Below, one piece after another: positions 23,138-32,024 of a stretch of DNA of 44,613 nt (position 1 is its first letter; every line of letters begins with the position of its first letter). A program made the position numbers and the translations under genes. The stretch is from Blastopirellula marina (GTDB lineage Bacteria > Planctomycetota > Planctomycetia > Pirellulales > Thermoguttaceae): assembly GCA_020721965.1 (NCBI GenBank), contig DYLS01000001.1:1-44613 (forward strand), in the 5' to 3' direction. The notes beneath the pieces are model-generated. The model had not been told where the DNA came from. It saw only the letters and a program-made list of their open reading frames with translations, and ran no database searches.

Positions 23138-25336
23138 CTACTGAATGATTTTCGCCTCAACCGTACCGATCTCGCGATTCGCGAAGTCATCCGTTAGATA
23201 CCACTCCTGGTACAGCCGCTCGATCTGCCTTAGGTACGTCTCGGCTTGGGATTTCTGCAACGTCGGTTTTACGTCCTTAGGGCGGAATTGATCCGGGATT
23301 GGCGGGCGAATGCGATCTGCCGGCGGTTGGTAGCCGGGGTCGAAGACCAATAGGGGAAGCGTGTCCGCCGGCAGCAAATGGCGCCACAAGAAGGCCTGCA
23401 TGCGGTCCTCGCTAGGCACCGCCTCGTGGATAACCTCTTGGTCACCAATCTTGGCCGTGCCGATCACCGTGACATTGACCGGCGATTCCATCTCCGTCAG
23501 AGTCGTTTTCACGCTCAAGGCTACAACTTCTTTGCCAGCCGGGATGGTTGCACCGGGAGACTCCAGCCCAGCGGGCAGATCCTTGAAGCTGAGAGCGATG
23601 GGGCCATCGAAACCATCCTTGCGAATTGCGTACACGGTGAGCGCAGCAGATGCCTTGCTGCGAAGGACAAGGCGGGACGGAACGGCTCGCAATTCGAAAT
23701 CGGGGCGCGGCGGGCTGATTCGTAGGCGATACGCGAATTCCTTGCCCGATTGCCGCCGCACGTCTCCCAAGTGAACGAAGTATTTCCCGTCCGCGGGGAG
23801 TTTGAGCTGAAGATAGGAATCCGCGTGATCCGTGTTCAAGCCCGAGGCCGTGTCGAAATGATCATCGTTGAAAGCCAAGACTTTGCCGTCGGCGTTGGTC
23901 ACCTTTACGAAGGAGTCCAGCGGCGAGCCGAGCCGACGTGCCAATACCTCCACGACGACCGTCTCGCCGGCATGTCCGTCGAATTCGAAGACGTCCCAGT
24001 CGCCCGGATGGTCCATCCGTCCGTTGATAATGATGGGTAGCGCCACTTTCTGGGGAGTAGGAGGGCCTTCCTTGTTTTCCTGGTCGAGGCACTCCGGCAA
24101 GGTATCCATCGCAAAGGGCAGGGAATTGGAGACATATGGGCCTTTGGTTGCGGCAAGGTAGTGAATGCCAGGAGTTGCGTCGGATGGCGGCGCAATGGCA
24201 GCATCTTCCAGGTTCCAGCCGTTCATTTCGATTGTAACCGGCTCGCCGACTCGCCCTCCCAGCGGAAAGATATCCGTCAGATAGGGAAGCTCGCCGATCG
24301 TGATCCGATAAACGAAACTCTCGCGTCCCCGAAACAGAGCATCTGTGATGCTCAGGACATATTCGCCATCTTCAGGGACCTCGAAGTAGATGACCGGGTC
24401 GGGATGAAAGCGGAAGTCGTCCGCGAAGGCCATCTCGCGCCCATTTGCGTCGCAGAGTCGAAGAATGGGTTGGAACCATCCCGGAACGGCATCCGCCACG
24501 TAGGGAATCAATTCCCGCGCCTTGACTGAAATCACCAGCCGTTGGCCCTTGGCGGCGAGGAATCGATAGCGATTGACTTCACCAGCGGCAACCTGGCCGT
24601 TCATCGTGCAAGGCAGCGTGATTTGTAACTCCTCCTCTTCGGGGGGACGCTTACGCTGCGCCTGCGATTCTTTCCCAAGTACCTGCTTTTCCGATGTCTT
24701 CATGGGTTTGCGAGCTACCTCGGGGACCTGGTCCACGAAGAACGGAAGGGCATTCGAGACGCCTCGTTTGGTGACGACTCGAATCTCGCGGCGGCCCGGC
24801 TTTGCGTCGGGGGCGATCGTGATTTCCGCGAACAGCAACTCGGTATGGGCTTGCACGGCTGGAAACCGTTGATCCTCGGCGAAGAGCCTTTCGATCCGCT
24901 CGATCAGCTTTTGTTTTGCAGCATCCTTTTCGGACACTGGCGCGGCGTCCTTGGAAGCAGGATCGACCAGGCCCGGCAAGGCGGCCGGACCGATCGAGGC
25001 GGGCAGCTCGAACCAAGTCATCTTGGCAGCCATGGCGTCGTCAATCGTAGTCTCTTTCTTTTTAAGTTCCGCCAACTGTCGGCGCAATAAATCCAGCTCT
25101 TGATTGTTGTACACTGGGTAGTAGTCGACGATGCGTACGCTCACGCCTTCTCCGCTGACCACGACTTGCGAAGGATACAGCAAGGCTTGGCCGCCCAAGC
25201 GGACGGGAAATGTGGTTCCCTGCTGGCCGCCCGCAGGGTACACGTAACCGATGTATTGGTTTTGCGCAAGGGCGGAAAGCCCGGTGAGGAGTATGATTGC
25301 GAGTCCTCCCGCCAGGTATGGGTGCAAACGCTTCAT
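23138..25336 (-). CDS. Exported protein with PPC (bacterial pre-peptidase C-terminal) domains
   Basis: This is a 732-residue secreted protein. The signal peptide is MKRLHPYLAGGLAIILLTG, ending near ALAQ. Two beta-sandwich segments of PPC type are visible: NGQVAAGEVNRYRFLAAKGQ... with YVLSITDALF, and NGRMDHPGDWDVFEFDGHAG with a GKYFVHLGDVRR end. A charged coiled stretch near the N-terminus (KKKETTIDDAMAA, KQKLIERIERLF) and an Ig-like C-terminal region complete it. The start at 25336 is chosen for its GGGAGAA ribosome-binding site and the signal peptide; 25402 would add 22 residues. It is the last gene of the operon with DUF1501 and DUF1549/1553. In planctomycetes such trios are common and are thought to act at the cell surface, possibly in polymer breakdown. 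Confidence 0.87.
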   Translation of the reverse strand: MKRLHPYLAGGLAIILLTGLSALAQNQYIGYVYPAGGQQGTTFPVRLGGQALLYPSQVVVSGEGVSVRIVDYYPVYNNQELDLLRRQLAELKKKETTIDDAMAAKMTWFELPASIGPAALPGLVDPASKDAAPVSEKDAAKQKLIERIERLFAEDQRFPAVQAHTELLFAEITIAPDAKPGRREIRVVTKRGVSNALPFFVDQVPEVARKPMKTSEKQVLGKESQAQRKRPPEEEELQITLPCTMNGQVAAGEVNRYRFLAAKGQRLVISVKARELIPYVADAVPGWFQPILRLCDANGREMAFADDFRFHPDPVIYFEVPEDGEYVLSITDALFRGRESFVYRITIGELPYLTDIFPLGGRVGEPVTIEMNGWNLEDAAIAPPSDATPGIHYLAATKGPYVSNSLPFAMDTLPECLDQENKEGPPTPQKVALPIIINGRMDHPGDWDVFEFDGHAGETVVVEVLARRLGSPLDSFVKVTNADGKVLAFNDDHFDTASGLNTDHADSYLQLKLPADGKYFVHLGDVRRQSGKEFAYRLRISPPRPDFELRAVPSRLVLRSKASAALTVYAIRKDGFDGPIALSFKDLPAGLESPGATIPAGKEVVALSVKTTLTEMESPVNVTVIGTAKIGDQEVIHEAVPSEDRMQAFLWRHLLPADTLPLLVFDPGYQPPADRIRPPIPDQFRPKDVKPTLQKSQAETYLRQIERLYQEWYLTDDFANREIGTVEAKIIQ

Positions 25337-25443
25337 GGAAGTTCTCCCAATAGCAAAACCGAGACGCCCGCCGCTATTCGAGGGCGCTTTGTGACTCCAC
25401 AAGCGGCCCGGCCTTTGTCAGCCCGGAATTCTCGCGCTTATTC

Positions 25444-25575
25444 GAGGGTATCCGGGAATTTGATAGTCGTAACCTCTTGTTTTCAATGTTGTTCGGACAT
25501 TTGGCCGCACGGTTTCGCGTATCTGTGCGGTTGAGAATCCGGGCGATCTGCGGAATCTAATTCCCGGAAACCCTC
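25444..25575. repeat. Long inverted repeat between PPC and DUF1501 genes
   Basis: GAGGGTATCCGGGAATT (25444-25460) is matched by AATTCCCGGAAACCCTC (25559-25575), a 17-bp arm with one mismatch and a ~98-bp interior. Further CCCGG/CCGGG words (25421-25430, 25539-25543) lie nearby. It may be the ends of another small element or a protein-binding site upstream of the PPC gene. Confidence 0.5.
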
Positions 25576-25594
25576 GCTTATTCAACAGCGTTGG

Positions 25595-25691
25595 GTTGCT
25601 TGTTTGGCTCAACAACTTGCGGTGATGGGACATAACGCCCGCAACAGATGCTGGACAAATCATGCCATCATGCGGACTTTGTACTACAGTA
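25595..25691 (+). repeat. Dispersed 97-bp repeat, family 3 copy 2
   Basis: It aligns base for base with the reverse complement of 8910-9006 and with 37853-37949. TGATGG (25623-25628) and CCATCA (25665-25670) form a hairpin base. It ends about 10 bp from the DUF1501 stop and lies antisense to that gene's transcript. Confidence 0.7.
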
Positions 25692-25700
25692 GCTACTTCC

Positions 25701-27125
25701 TCACAACAGCTCGTCCAGCAAGCCGGCCGCCTTCATCCCCTCGCTTTCCGCGTCCAGCACCCGCGCCTCGATGCCCAAGGGGTGAGGCAGGATCGCCTTG
25801 GTATCGATGCCGGCCAGCAGGTAGAACGTCCCCAGAAGATCGGTGGGATAGACAGGCCGTTCGGCAACCTTTTCGCCATTCTGGTCGGACTTGCCAAGGA
25901 CGCGGCCTCCCACGAACCCTCCGCCTGCCACAAGGACGGTAAACACATCCCCGTAATGGTGCCGCCCACCATTCCAGGGCGGTTCCCACGATACCTTCGG
26001 AGTTCGGCCAAATTCCCCCGTGCACCACACCAGCGTCGTCTCCAGCAAACCGCGTTCGTGCAAGTCCTGCAACAACGTTGCCAGCCCCCGGTCGAGTTGG
26101 GGGCACTGTTGCCGCATGGTGGCAAAGTGGTTGGAATGCGTATCCCAACCGCCTGGGAAACTGATGGTCACATAGGGTACGCCGGCCTGTACCATTCGTC
26201 TGGCGGCGAGGCACTCCTGCCCAAAGGTGTTGCGCCCATATCGGTCCCGCAATTCCGCAGGCTCGTTGCTGAGGTCGAAAACTTCTCTGCCTGGACCGAG
26301 GATGAGGGCGTAGGCCTTTTCCCGCGCGGCTTCCGCGGCCTCGATGTCGGTCACGCTGGCCAAGCCATGTCCCAGCAAGTTCACTTTGTCGAGCAGTTCC
26401 CGTCTTGCCTTTTGCCGCTGGTCGGTAACGCCGCGGTTGACAATGCCTTGCACTTCGAAGCGTTCCGCGTTGGGGTCGCCACCGGTCGCAAACGGCTTGA
26501 AGGCCGGGCCAAGGAACCCCTCTTCGGAGAACCGGCCCGCTGCCTGCAACATGACGATGTACGGCGGGAGAAGCCCTTGATATTCCTCTCGCTTGAAGAA
26601 GGTAAACACCGCGCCGACGCTGGGGTAGGCCAGCCGATCCCCTGGTTTGTGGCCCGTCTGCATCAAGTAAGCCGCTGTTTCGTGGCCATTGTTCCCATGC
26701 GTCATGCTGCGGATCAGGGAAAACTTATCCGCCTGCTTGGCCAAATAGGGAAACAGCGAACTGAGTTGAATCCCCTCGACATTGGTGGGAATGAATTTAT
26801 CGAAAGAGCCGAGATAGTCGTAGCCGGTGCCGGGTTTTGGATCCCAGGTATCGTTGTGCGACATCCCGCCCCACAGGAAGATCTGGATAACGGATTTGAT
26901 GCGTTTTTTGGCCTTGGCCTTTTCCTTGGCGGCGTTGTCATGGGCGGCTTTCTCATCGGCCAGTTGTTGTTCCGAATTCGGTTGGCTCTCGCTAGCGAAA
27001 GCAAGGTGGTGCAACGTTTGGAAATGAGTTGCCGCGAATATTCCCGCGGCGCCTGCCGCTCCCCGTTCCAAGATTCTCCGCCGTGAAATCCCCGATCGAC
27101 GGTTCGGTTCGTGATGCTGTGCCAT
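25701..27125 (-). CDS. DUF1501 protein (sulfatase-like, Tat signal)
   Basis: This is a DUF1501 family protein, related in fold to alkaline phosphatase/sulfatase enzymes and very common in planctomycetes. The N-terminus has a twin-arginine-like stretch SRRRILERGAAGAAG (residues 12-26), suggesting export by the Tat path. A Lys/Ala-rich segment follows (about 55-75), then conserved blocks IQIFLWGGMSHNDTWDPKPG, RSMTHGNNGHETAAYLMQTG, GGWDTHSNHF and GEFGRTPKV, and the C-terminal PHPLGIEARVL. Blocks with Asp, His and Arg residues such as these contain the expected active-site positions. The ATG at 27125 is preceded by GGGAGGA at good spacing; the longer TTG start at 27143 is less likely. It lies between the DUF1549/1553 gene and the PPC gene in one operon. 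Confidence 0.92.
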   Translation of the reverse strand: MAQHHEPNRRSGISRRRILERGAAGAAGIFAATHFQTLHHLAFASESQPNSEQQLADEKAAHDNAAKEKAKAKKRIKSVIQIFLWGGMSHNDTWDPKPGTGYDYLGSFDKFIPTNVEGIQLSSLFPYLAKQADKFSLIRSMTHGNNGHETAAYLMQTGHKPGDRLAYPSVGAVFTFFKREEYQGLLPPYIVMLQAAGRFSEEGFLGPAFKPFATGGDPNAERFEVQGIVNRGVTDQRQKARRELLDKVNLLGHGLASVTDIEAAEAAREKAYALILGPGREVFDLSNEPAELRDRYGRNTFGQECLAARRMVQAGVPYVTISFPGGWDTHSNHFATMRQQCPQLDRGLATLLQDLHERGLLETTLVWCTGEFGRTPKVSWEPPWNGGRHHYGDVFTVLVAGGGFVGGRVLGKSDQNGEKVAERPVYPTDLLGTFYLLAGIDTKAILPHPLGIEARVLDAESEGMKAAGLLDELL

Positions 27126-27217
27126 GACTTGGGTCCTCCCCAATACGCCTTTGCAAATGCGATAACACGACCACTCCGATGTTGACGGACGGCGCGACGA
27201 TCCATTCGTGCCGCAGC

Positions 27218-30200
27218 TTAGTGCCTCAGCAAGAACTCAAGACTATTCATGAGGGCCCAGGCCAAGTCGCTCCAGGCATCTTGACCTTTGGCGACCCCGA
27301 GCTTGATGTAGTCTTCCATGGCCTGCACCTCCTCATCCGTTGGCAGCCGGGAGAGGATGGTCAGGTAGAGCCGCTCCGTAATTTCCTTGTTGCTCCCCCC
27401 AGCCGCGACCAAGGCTCGCAATTTGGGGCTGGTTTGCAGTTTGAGCTGAATCTGGCCGGAGTTGAGCAAGTAGAGCCACTGAGGCGAAGCCAATTCGTTG
27501 ATGCGTTCGTTTTCCATGCCCGTGGCCCTTGCGGATCGACCGAACAGCGTCAAAAACGAGCTGCTGATGCTGCCGTCCGCGATCACTACGGCCCGCATAT
27601 CCTTGGGAATGTACGTAAATGGTTCAGGTACGGCGCTGGTGTACAGGTCCGAACTTGCGGTGATCTGATCCAAAGCGTCGGCCAGAACCTCGGCCTCCAC
27701 GCGGCGCATCATATAGGAGGCGAAATTGACCATGCCTTCTGGGCTTTGATAATGCGGAATAGGTGATAGCTGGTAAGTCGTGGACGTGAAAATCAATCGC
27801 TTGAGGTATTTGAGATCATAGCCGTGTGTCGTTAATTCTTTTTCCAAATAAGCGAGAAGGTCGGGATTGGCGGGAGGGTTATCGTCGCGGATGTCATCCG
27901 GCTCGTGGATGATCCCTCGACCCATTGCCCAGGCCCAAACACGATTGACGATGGCCTTGGCAAACCAGGGATTCTCGGGACGAATCAACCAGTCGGCGAA
28001 CACCTCCCGGGGATCGCGATCCGGTGGGATGACGGTCTTGCTGCCGTCCGGGAAGGAGACCTCTTGACCGCTATTCTCTGCCAGGGGTTCGGCCAATGCC
28101 TGAGGAATGGAATTCGTCGCCGTTACTGCCGCCGCGACGGAGTCGCAGCCAGCGGCCGTGCTGCCTGGCGCCGTGTTCGACCGAAGAGGATCCCAGAACA
28201 CGATTTCCTCTTTCCACTCGCTGGTCGGCTTGAACCCTATTTGAGAGAAAAATGGCGAAAGAGTCGCACGCCGCTGCTCTGGCCAAAAGTCGATGCGCGT
28301 TCCCATCAAGGCGAGCGCCACGCCCGAGGCAATACCTTCCGGTGTTCGATTGGGAATGGCGCGATAACAATTGACCGAACCGACACGAAAATTACTGCCG
28401 CTGGAAGTCAGTAGTTCCCGAGCGAAGCGGTCGTAGGGCTTGTTTTGAGCCAACGACTCCCAAATCCAACGGTGATAGGCCTGGGCCGCGTTGGGCCATA
28501 ATTTGACTGGAAATTCGGCTTTGACCTTGAGGATGTCGCTCCATCGCATGGCCCAGTAATCGGCATGGCGCGTGTCGTTCAGGAGCCGATCAACAAGAGC
28601 CGTCCGCTTGTTCTTGTCGGGGCTTTCGATGAAAGCCCTCGCTTCCTCGGCGGAAGGCAACTGGCCGATGATATCCAGATACGCCCTCCGCACAAACACG
28701 GCGTCGGAGCAAAGAACCGGCTGGATTCCGAGCGAGTGCAGCTTTGCGAAGACGATCTCGTCGATGTGATTCGTAGGAGTGGGCGGTTCAGGGCTTTCCA
28801 TGAGCCTTGCGATGCGCCGCGAAGCCGATAAGCGATAGAATTGAAGCCTGGCGTGATCGACGATGGCAGCCTTTTCATCGGCGACCTTTCGGGCGGCCAT
28901 GTACTCCGCGCGGCGTTGGTCGGCCTCCTGTTTCAAGGGTGGGACCAAGGCCTCCGCCTCTTGTGCCGCCTTTTCGTTCGCCTCGTAGGTCTGCTTCGCC
29001 TCCGCAATGCGCTTTTTGAGATCTTCCAGTTCGTTGATAGCGGCCTGATGTCGGGCCTCGGCTTGAGACAATCGCTGTGCGGCGGCGGAGGCCTTGCTGG
29101 CTGCGGCGTCCAAGGCTTGCTCGGCCGGGGCAAGCGCAGCCTTGGCCTCGTTCGCGGCCTTCCGCTTTGCCGCAGCCTCTTCCGCGGTGCGGAGAGCCGT
29201 TGCCTGCAATTCCACCAGCTCCTTGGCCGCGTCGCGAATATCTTGCGGGACGTTAGCATCGGCGGCTGGCTCTGCCTTTGCGGCCGCCTGAATCGCGTCG
29301 GCACGCTTTCTCTTTTCGTCGGCCTCTTGCGCGGCCTGCCCAGCGGCCGCCTCGGCAGTCTGAGCCGCAGTGCTCGCCGCTTCCAACTGTTTTGCCAGGT
29401 TTGCGAGGGTTGATTCGGCCATCGACTTTTGTTGAGTCGGACGGGCTAACTTTGGCGAGAAGGCATCCACTTGTTTTTGCGATTCACGCTGGGCTGCCTG
29501 GGCTTGATTGAGGGCCGCCTTGGCTTCTTCGGCTGCTTTACGCTTTTCCTGCGCCGCCGTGGCTGCCTGTTTTTTTTCGTCCTCCGACTTCGTTGCGTCT
29601 TCCGCGATCTGCTTCGCGGATTGCTCTGCCTCTTGGGCGGCCTTCTCCGCTTGAGCTGCGGCCTCATTCGCGGCGGTGAGCTGGTTGTTCGCCGCCGCCA
29701 GGGCCTCGTCCAGCGGTTTCTTTTCGGCCTCCAATTGTGTTAGCTGCGCTACGGCCAGATCGCGTTGTTTTTGAAAGTTTTGTTGCAATTGTTGGAGTCG
29801 GCGGAGTGACGTTTGTGCAGCATCGGCCGCCCGGCGAAGGGCATTAGCGCGATCGGCGGCCTGTTTGGCCGCAATCTCGTGCTTGTTGGCCGCATCTGCC
29901 GCCGCCTTGGCCGCGGCCTCTGCCTCGCGTGCGGCTTTTTCCGCCGCGTTGTACGCGTCTTGCAAGGGTTGGGCCGCAGCTCGGGCTTCCGCCAGCGCCT
30001 GATCCAATGGTGGTTTGGCCTCCCTCGCCGCCGCCAACTCTTGCTCGGCCGCGGTCAAGTTTTCCTCAGCCCGCTTCAACTCTTGCACGCCCTGCTCCCC
30101 GGCCAATCCTTTCGCCTCATTGGCTCGGCCCCGTTTCTCATTGGCAGTCTTGCTGGCGGCGGCTAGTGCAACGTCCGCCTTCTGCATGGCCTCGCGGAGG

Positions 30201-30391
30201 GGCACCAAAGCGGCTTCGGCCTCCCGGGCGGCTTGTACCGCGGCCTCGTAGGCAGCCTTGGCTTGGGCCAATTCGTCAGGTGGGGCGGCCGGTTCCTCCC
30301 CGCGAATCGGTAGAACGTTGGATATGAGCGCAATGAGGCACGTAGATACGAGAATCTTTGCAGTCCACCAGGTTACTCGGCCGTTCGTCAT
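27218..30391 (-). CDS. Coiled-coil protein fused to DUF1549 and DUF1553 domains
   Basis: This is the first gene of a planctomycete-type operon (followed by DUF1501 and PPC). It has 1057 residues. An N-terminal signal segment (TAKILVSTCLIALISN, 10-25) is followed by a very long Ala/Glu/Lys/Gln-rich coiled coil at about 33-520, with runs such as AAREAEAAAKAAADAANK. DUF1549 (PSCyt2) begins near 545 (IDEIVFAKLHSLGIQP) and includes RRAYLDIIGQLPSAEEARAF. DUF1553 (PSD1) begins near 775 (REVFADWLIRPENPWFAKA) and includes VNRVWAWAMGRGI and the PDLLAYLEKEL stretch. The CxxCH cytochrome c domain often found at the N-terminus of such proteins is absent; the coiled coil takes its place. AGAGGTGAT precedes the ATG. 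Function is unknown. Confidence 0.9.
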   Translation of the reverse strand: MTNGRVTWWTAKILVSTCLIALISNVLPIRGEEPAAPPDELAQAKAAYEAAVQAAREAEAALVPLREAMQKADVALAAASKTANEKRGRANEAKGLAGEQGVQELKRAEENLTAAEQELAAAREAKPPLDQALAEARAAAQPLQDAYNAAEKAAREAEAAAKAAADAANKHEIAAKQAADRANALRRAADAAQTSLRRLQQLQQNFQKQRDLAVAQLTQLEAEKKPLDEALAAANNQLTAANEAAAQAEKAAQEAEQSAKQIAEDATKSEDEKKQAATAAQEKRKAAEEAKAALNQAQAAQRESQKQVDAFSPKLARPTQQKSMAESTLANLAKQLEAASTAAQTAEAAAGQAAQEADEKRKRADAIQAAAKAEPAADANVPQDIRDAAKELVELQATALRTAEEAAAKRKAANEAKAALAPAEQALDAAASKASAAAQRLSQAEARHQAAINELEDLKKRIAEAKQTYEANEKAAQEAEALVPPLKQEADQRRAEYMAARKVADEKAAIVDHARLQFYRLSASRRIARLMESPEPPTPTNHIDEIVFAKLHSLGIQPVLCSDAVFVRRAYLDIIGQLPSAEEARAFIESPDKNKRTALVDRLLNDTRHADYWAMRWSDILKVKAEFPVKLWPNAAQAYHRWIWESLAQNKPYDRFARELLTSSGSNFRVGSVNCYRAIPNRTPEGIASGVALALMGTRIDFWPEQRRATLSPFFSQIGFKPTSEWKEEIVFWDPLRSNTAPGSTAAGCDSVAAAVTATNSIPQALAEPLAENSGQEVSFPDGSKTVIPPDRDPREVFADWLIRPENPWFAKAIVNRVWAWAMGRGIIHEPDDIRDDNPPANPDLLAYLEKELTTHGYDLKYLKRLIFTSTTYQLSPIPHYQSPEGMVNFASYMMRRVEAEVLADALDQITASSDLYTSAVPEPFTYIPKDMRAVVIADGSISSSFLTLFGRSARATGMENERINELASPQWLYLLNSGQIQLKLQTSPKLRALVAAGGSNKEITERLYLTILSRLPTDEEVQAMEDYIKLGVAKGQDAWSDLAWALMNSLEFLLRH

Positions 30392-31287
30392 GGATCACCT
30401 CTCAAGACCGCAAGCAAAAACACGAATGAAGAAGATGCGTCCCCATCCTCGTTCTGCGAGGCGCATCGATCCCTCGCCACAGGAAGCCAGAGACCCTCGC
30501 CATCAAGCGGGCAAAAACAAGGCTCTCCCGTGCAGCCTGCAAGTGAGCGGCAAGCTTGCATTTCCAAGCGAGGAAGACTTGCGTCGTCGTCATGGGGGGA
30601 CGACCAATCGTAGGGCAAGTAGGGGGGGCGAGAATTACAGGGGTCGTAACAACGCTTGCCTTAATAAGGCGTTATCTTTCTCCAAATCGCTCTGCCCGAC
30701 TGCGGGTGAATGTCGACACGGTACCATTCGGACCGTCTTGATTGCACGATCGCTCGGCGGTCACAGACGCTTTGCGTCGTGGGAAAGCCACTGGGTCAAC
30801 CCTGCTGTTGGCAGATTGAGAGGACCACCAGTTCACCTAGCATTATGCTCGGGCGCAATTCGGATTGCAACAGCGCGGCCCGATAAATTCCATTTTTCCT
30901 GCAAGGTGCCCCAACACGAAGCTGGCTCTGGAAAGTCGCAGGCAGGTGAGACCTGGATAGGCGTTCGCGACGGCGATTGGGCCGCGCTGTCCAGCACGCG
31001 TTGCCGGACGGCGAATCGCACCGAGCAACGTCACTTCTTGCATTGGAAAGAAAACGATCCGGAGGCAATACGTTTCGTGCGGAGTCGCGAACGGCGGAGT
31101 CCCGAACGATTGCCAACTTCAGCACGGTATTGGAACGAAACTTTCCCTTCTTATCGTGCCCCCCCAAAGATTCGCCAAGCCGCGCATACTCACAGGTATA
31201 GCTTACCCTCTCAGGGTGTCTATATTGACAGCTAGCTTTGCATGCGCGTAGTCGCTTCACGTCGTTTTCGGCAGGGATTTTCCTCAC
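30392..31287. other. Long intergenic region with no credible gene
   Basis: About 900 bp upstream of the DUF1549 operon contain only spurious frames on both strands, without ribosome-binding sites. One perfect palindrome, GCCTTAATAAGGC (30657-30669), is visible. The promoter of the minus-strand operon should be just right of 30391. I see nothing else. Confidence 0.4.
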
Positions 31288-31450
31288 CGCAAAACGGCTG
31301 GCGCTCGCCCTCCTGTCCTCACTCTCTTGTCATTTCAAGCGAAGCACCTGTCATTTCGAGCAAAGCGAGAAATCTTCCGAAGCGAGAAGTCTTGCGGAGT
31401 GAGAAGTCTTCTCCACAGGGTTAAGATTTCTCCTCGCTGGCGCTTGTCGA

Positions 31451-31507
31451 AATGACATTGCCGGCGCTCAATGACGTTGCCGGCGTTTAACGACATTGAC
31501 GGCGCTC
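31451..31507 (+). repeat. 19-bp tandem repeat, three units
   Basis: Three units of 19 bp with consensus AATGACATTGCCGGCGCTC run from 31451 to 31507. The units derive from the right arm of the TCATTTCGAGC palindrome and are absent from the copy at 16642, so this array expanded locally. Confidence 0.8.
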
Positions 31508-31544
31508 GTCGAAAGACACTCCAGGCCAGACTGAAGGAACCTGC

Positions 31545-31628
31545 GAACAACCCTACGGAATTCCTGAATAATCCTCAGGTACCTCTAAATAACCCTTTGG
31601 AATCTCTGAACAATCCTCGTTGTTTTAC
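31545..31628 (+). repeat. 21-bp tandem repeat, four units (heptad NNPxxxL)
   Basis: Four 21-bp units start at 31545, 31566, 31587 and 31608, each with AACAA(T/C)CCTC-like sequence. Because the period is a multiple of three, one frame reads NNPTEFL-NNPQVPL-NNPLESL-NNPRCFT. The copy at 16805 has only one unit. No ribosome-binding site or start supports translation. Confidence 0.8.
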
Positions 31629-31672
31629 GAATCTTTTACGCTATAGCTCAGCCATGAACGGTTACCCTTTCA

Positions 31673-32024
31673 CATTGACAGCGGACGGCAAAAGCTCTAC
31701 TATCCAAGACTCTTGGTTGAAAAATAGCCCGGAGCATGTCGTGACGGACCGGGTTGCCATTCGGGCAAGCTGAAAAAACGACTGCTACACTGGGTTTGGG
31801 AGGCACGACACGGTGGACCGGGACCTCGACGGGGATTCGGCAAGTTTGTGTGCAAAAGTGCCCAACTATCGGTTGCTCAGACGGACGAGTTTGCTACCCC
31901 AAAAAGCCGATATACCTTAGAGGACGAACGATTAATCCTTAGGCAAGGAACGATACGCGCGAAAGATTCCTTTGTCACGGCTTTCTCGCAAACGGCCAGT
32001 TTCTCCCGCAGGTAAGGGATTACC
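31673..32024. other. Leader region upstream of the lipoprotein gene
   Basis: The 350 bp between the composite repeat and the lipoprotein contain no gene. GGTAAGGGATTACC just before 32025 includes the ribosome-binding site and a short inverted repeat (GGTAA/TTACC). I see no clear promoter. Confidence 0.4.

Larger units (their letters stand above)
31288..31672 (+). repeat. Composite repeat family 4, expanded copy
   Basis: This is the longest copy of the composite element. TCATTTC blocks occur at 31330 and 31351. GCGAAGCGAGAAATCT-like and GAAGTCTTGC words follow, and the closing arm GCTTGTCGAAATGACA ends at 31457. A 19-bp tandem array, a 21-bp tandem array and the AGCTCAGCCATGAACGG tail come next. 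In plus frame the tail reads NNPRCFTNLLRYSSAMNGY; the copy at 16807 encodes NNPRCFANLFRHSSSVNGY in one frame. Confidence 0.75.

Noticed and set aside
30258-31235. 325-codon plus-strand frame upstream of the composite repeat
   Set aside because: It begins inside the DUF1549 gene on the opposite strand and lacks any domain or start signal.
31545-31628. 21-bp tandem array as a CRISPR array
   Set aside because: Units are contiguous with no spacers, so it is a simple tandem repeat.
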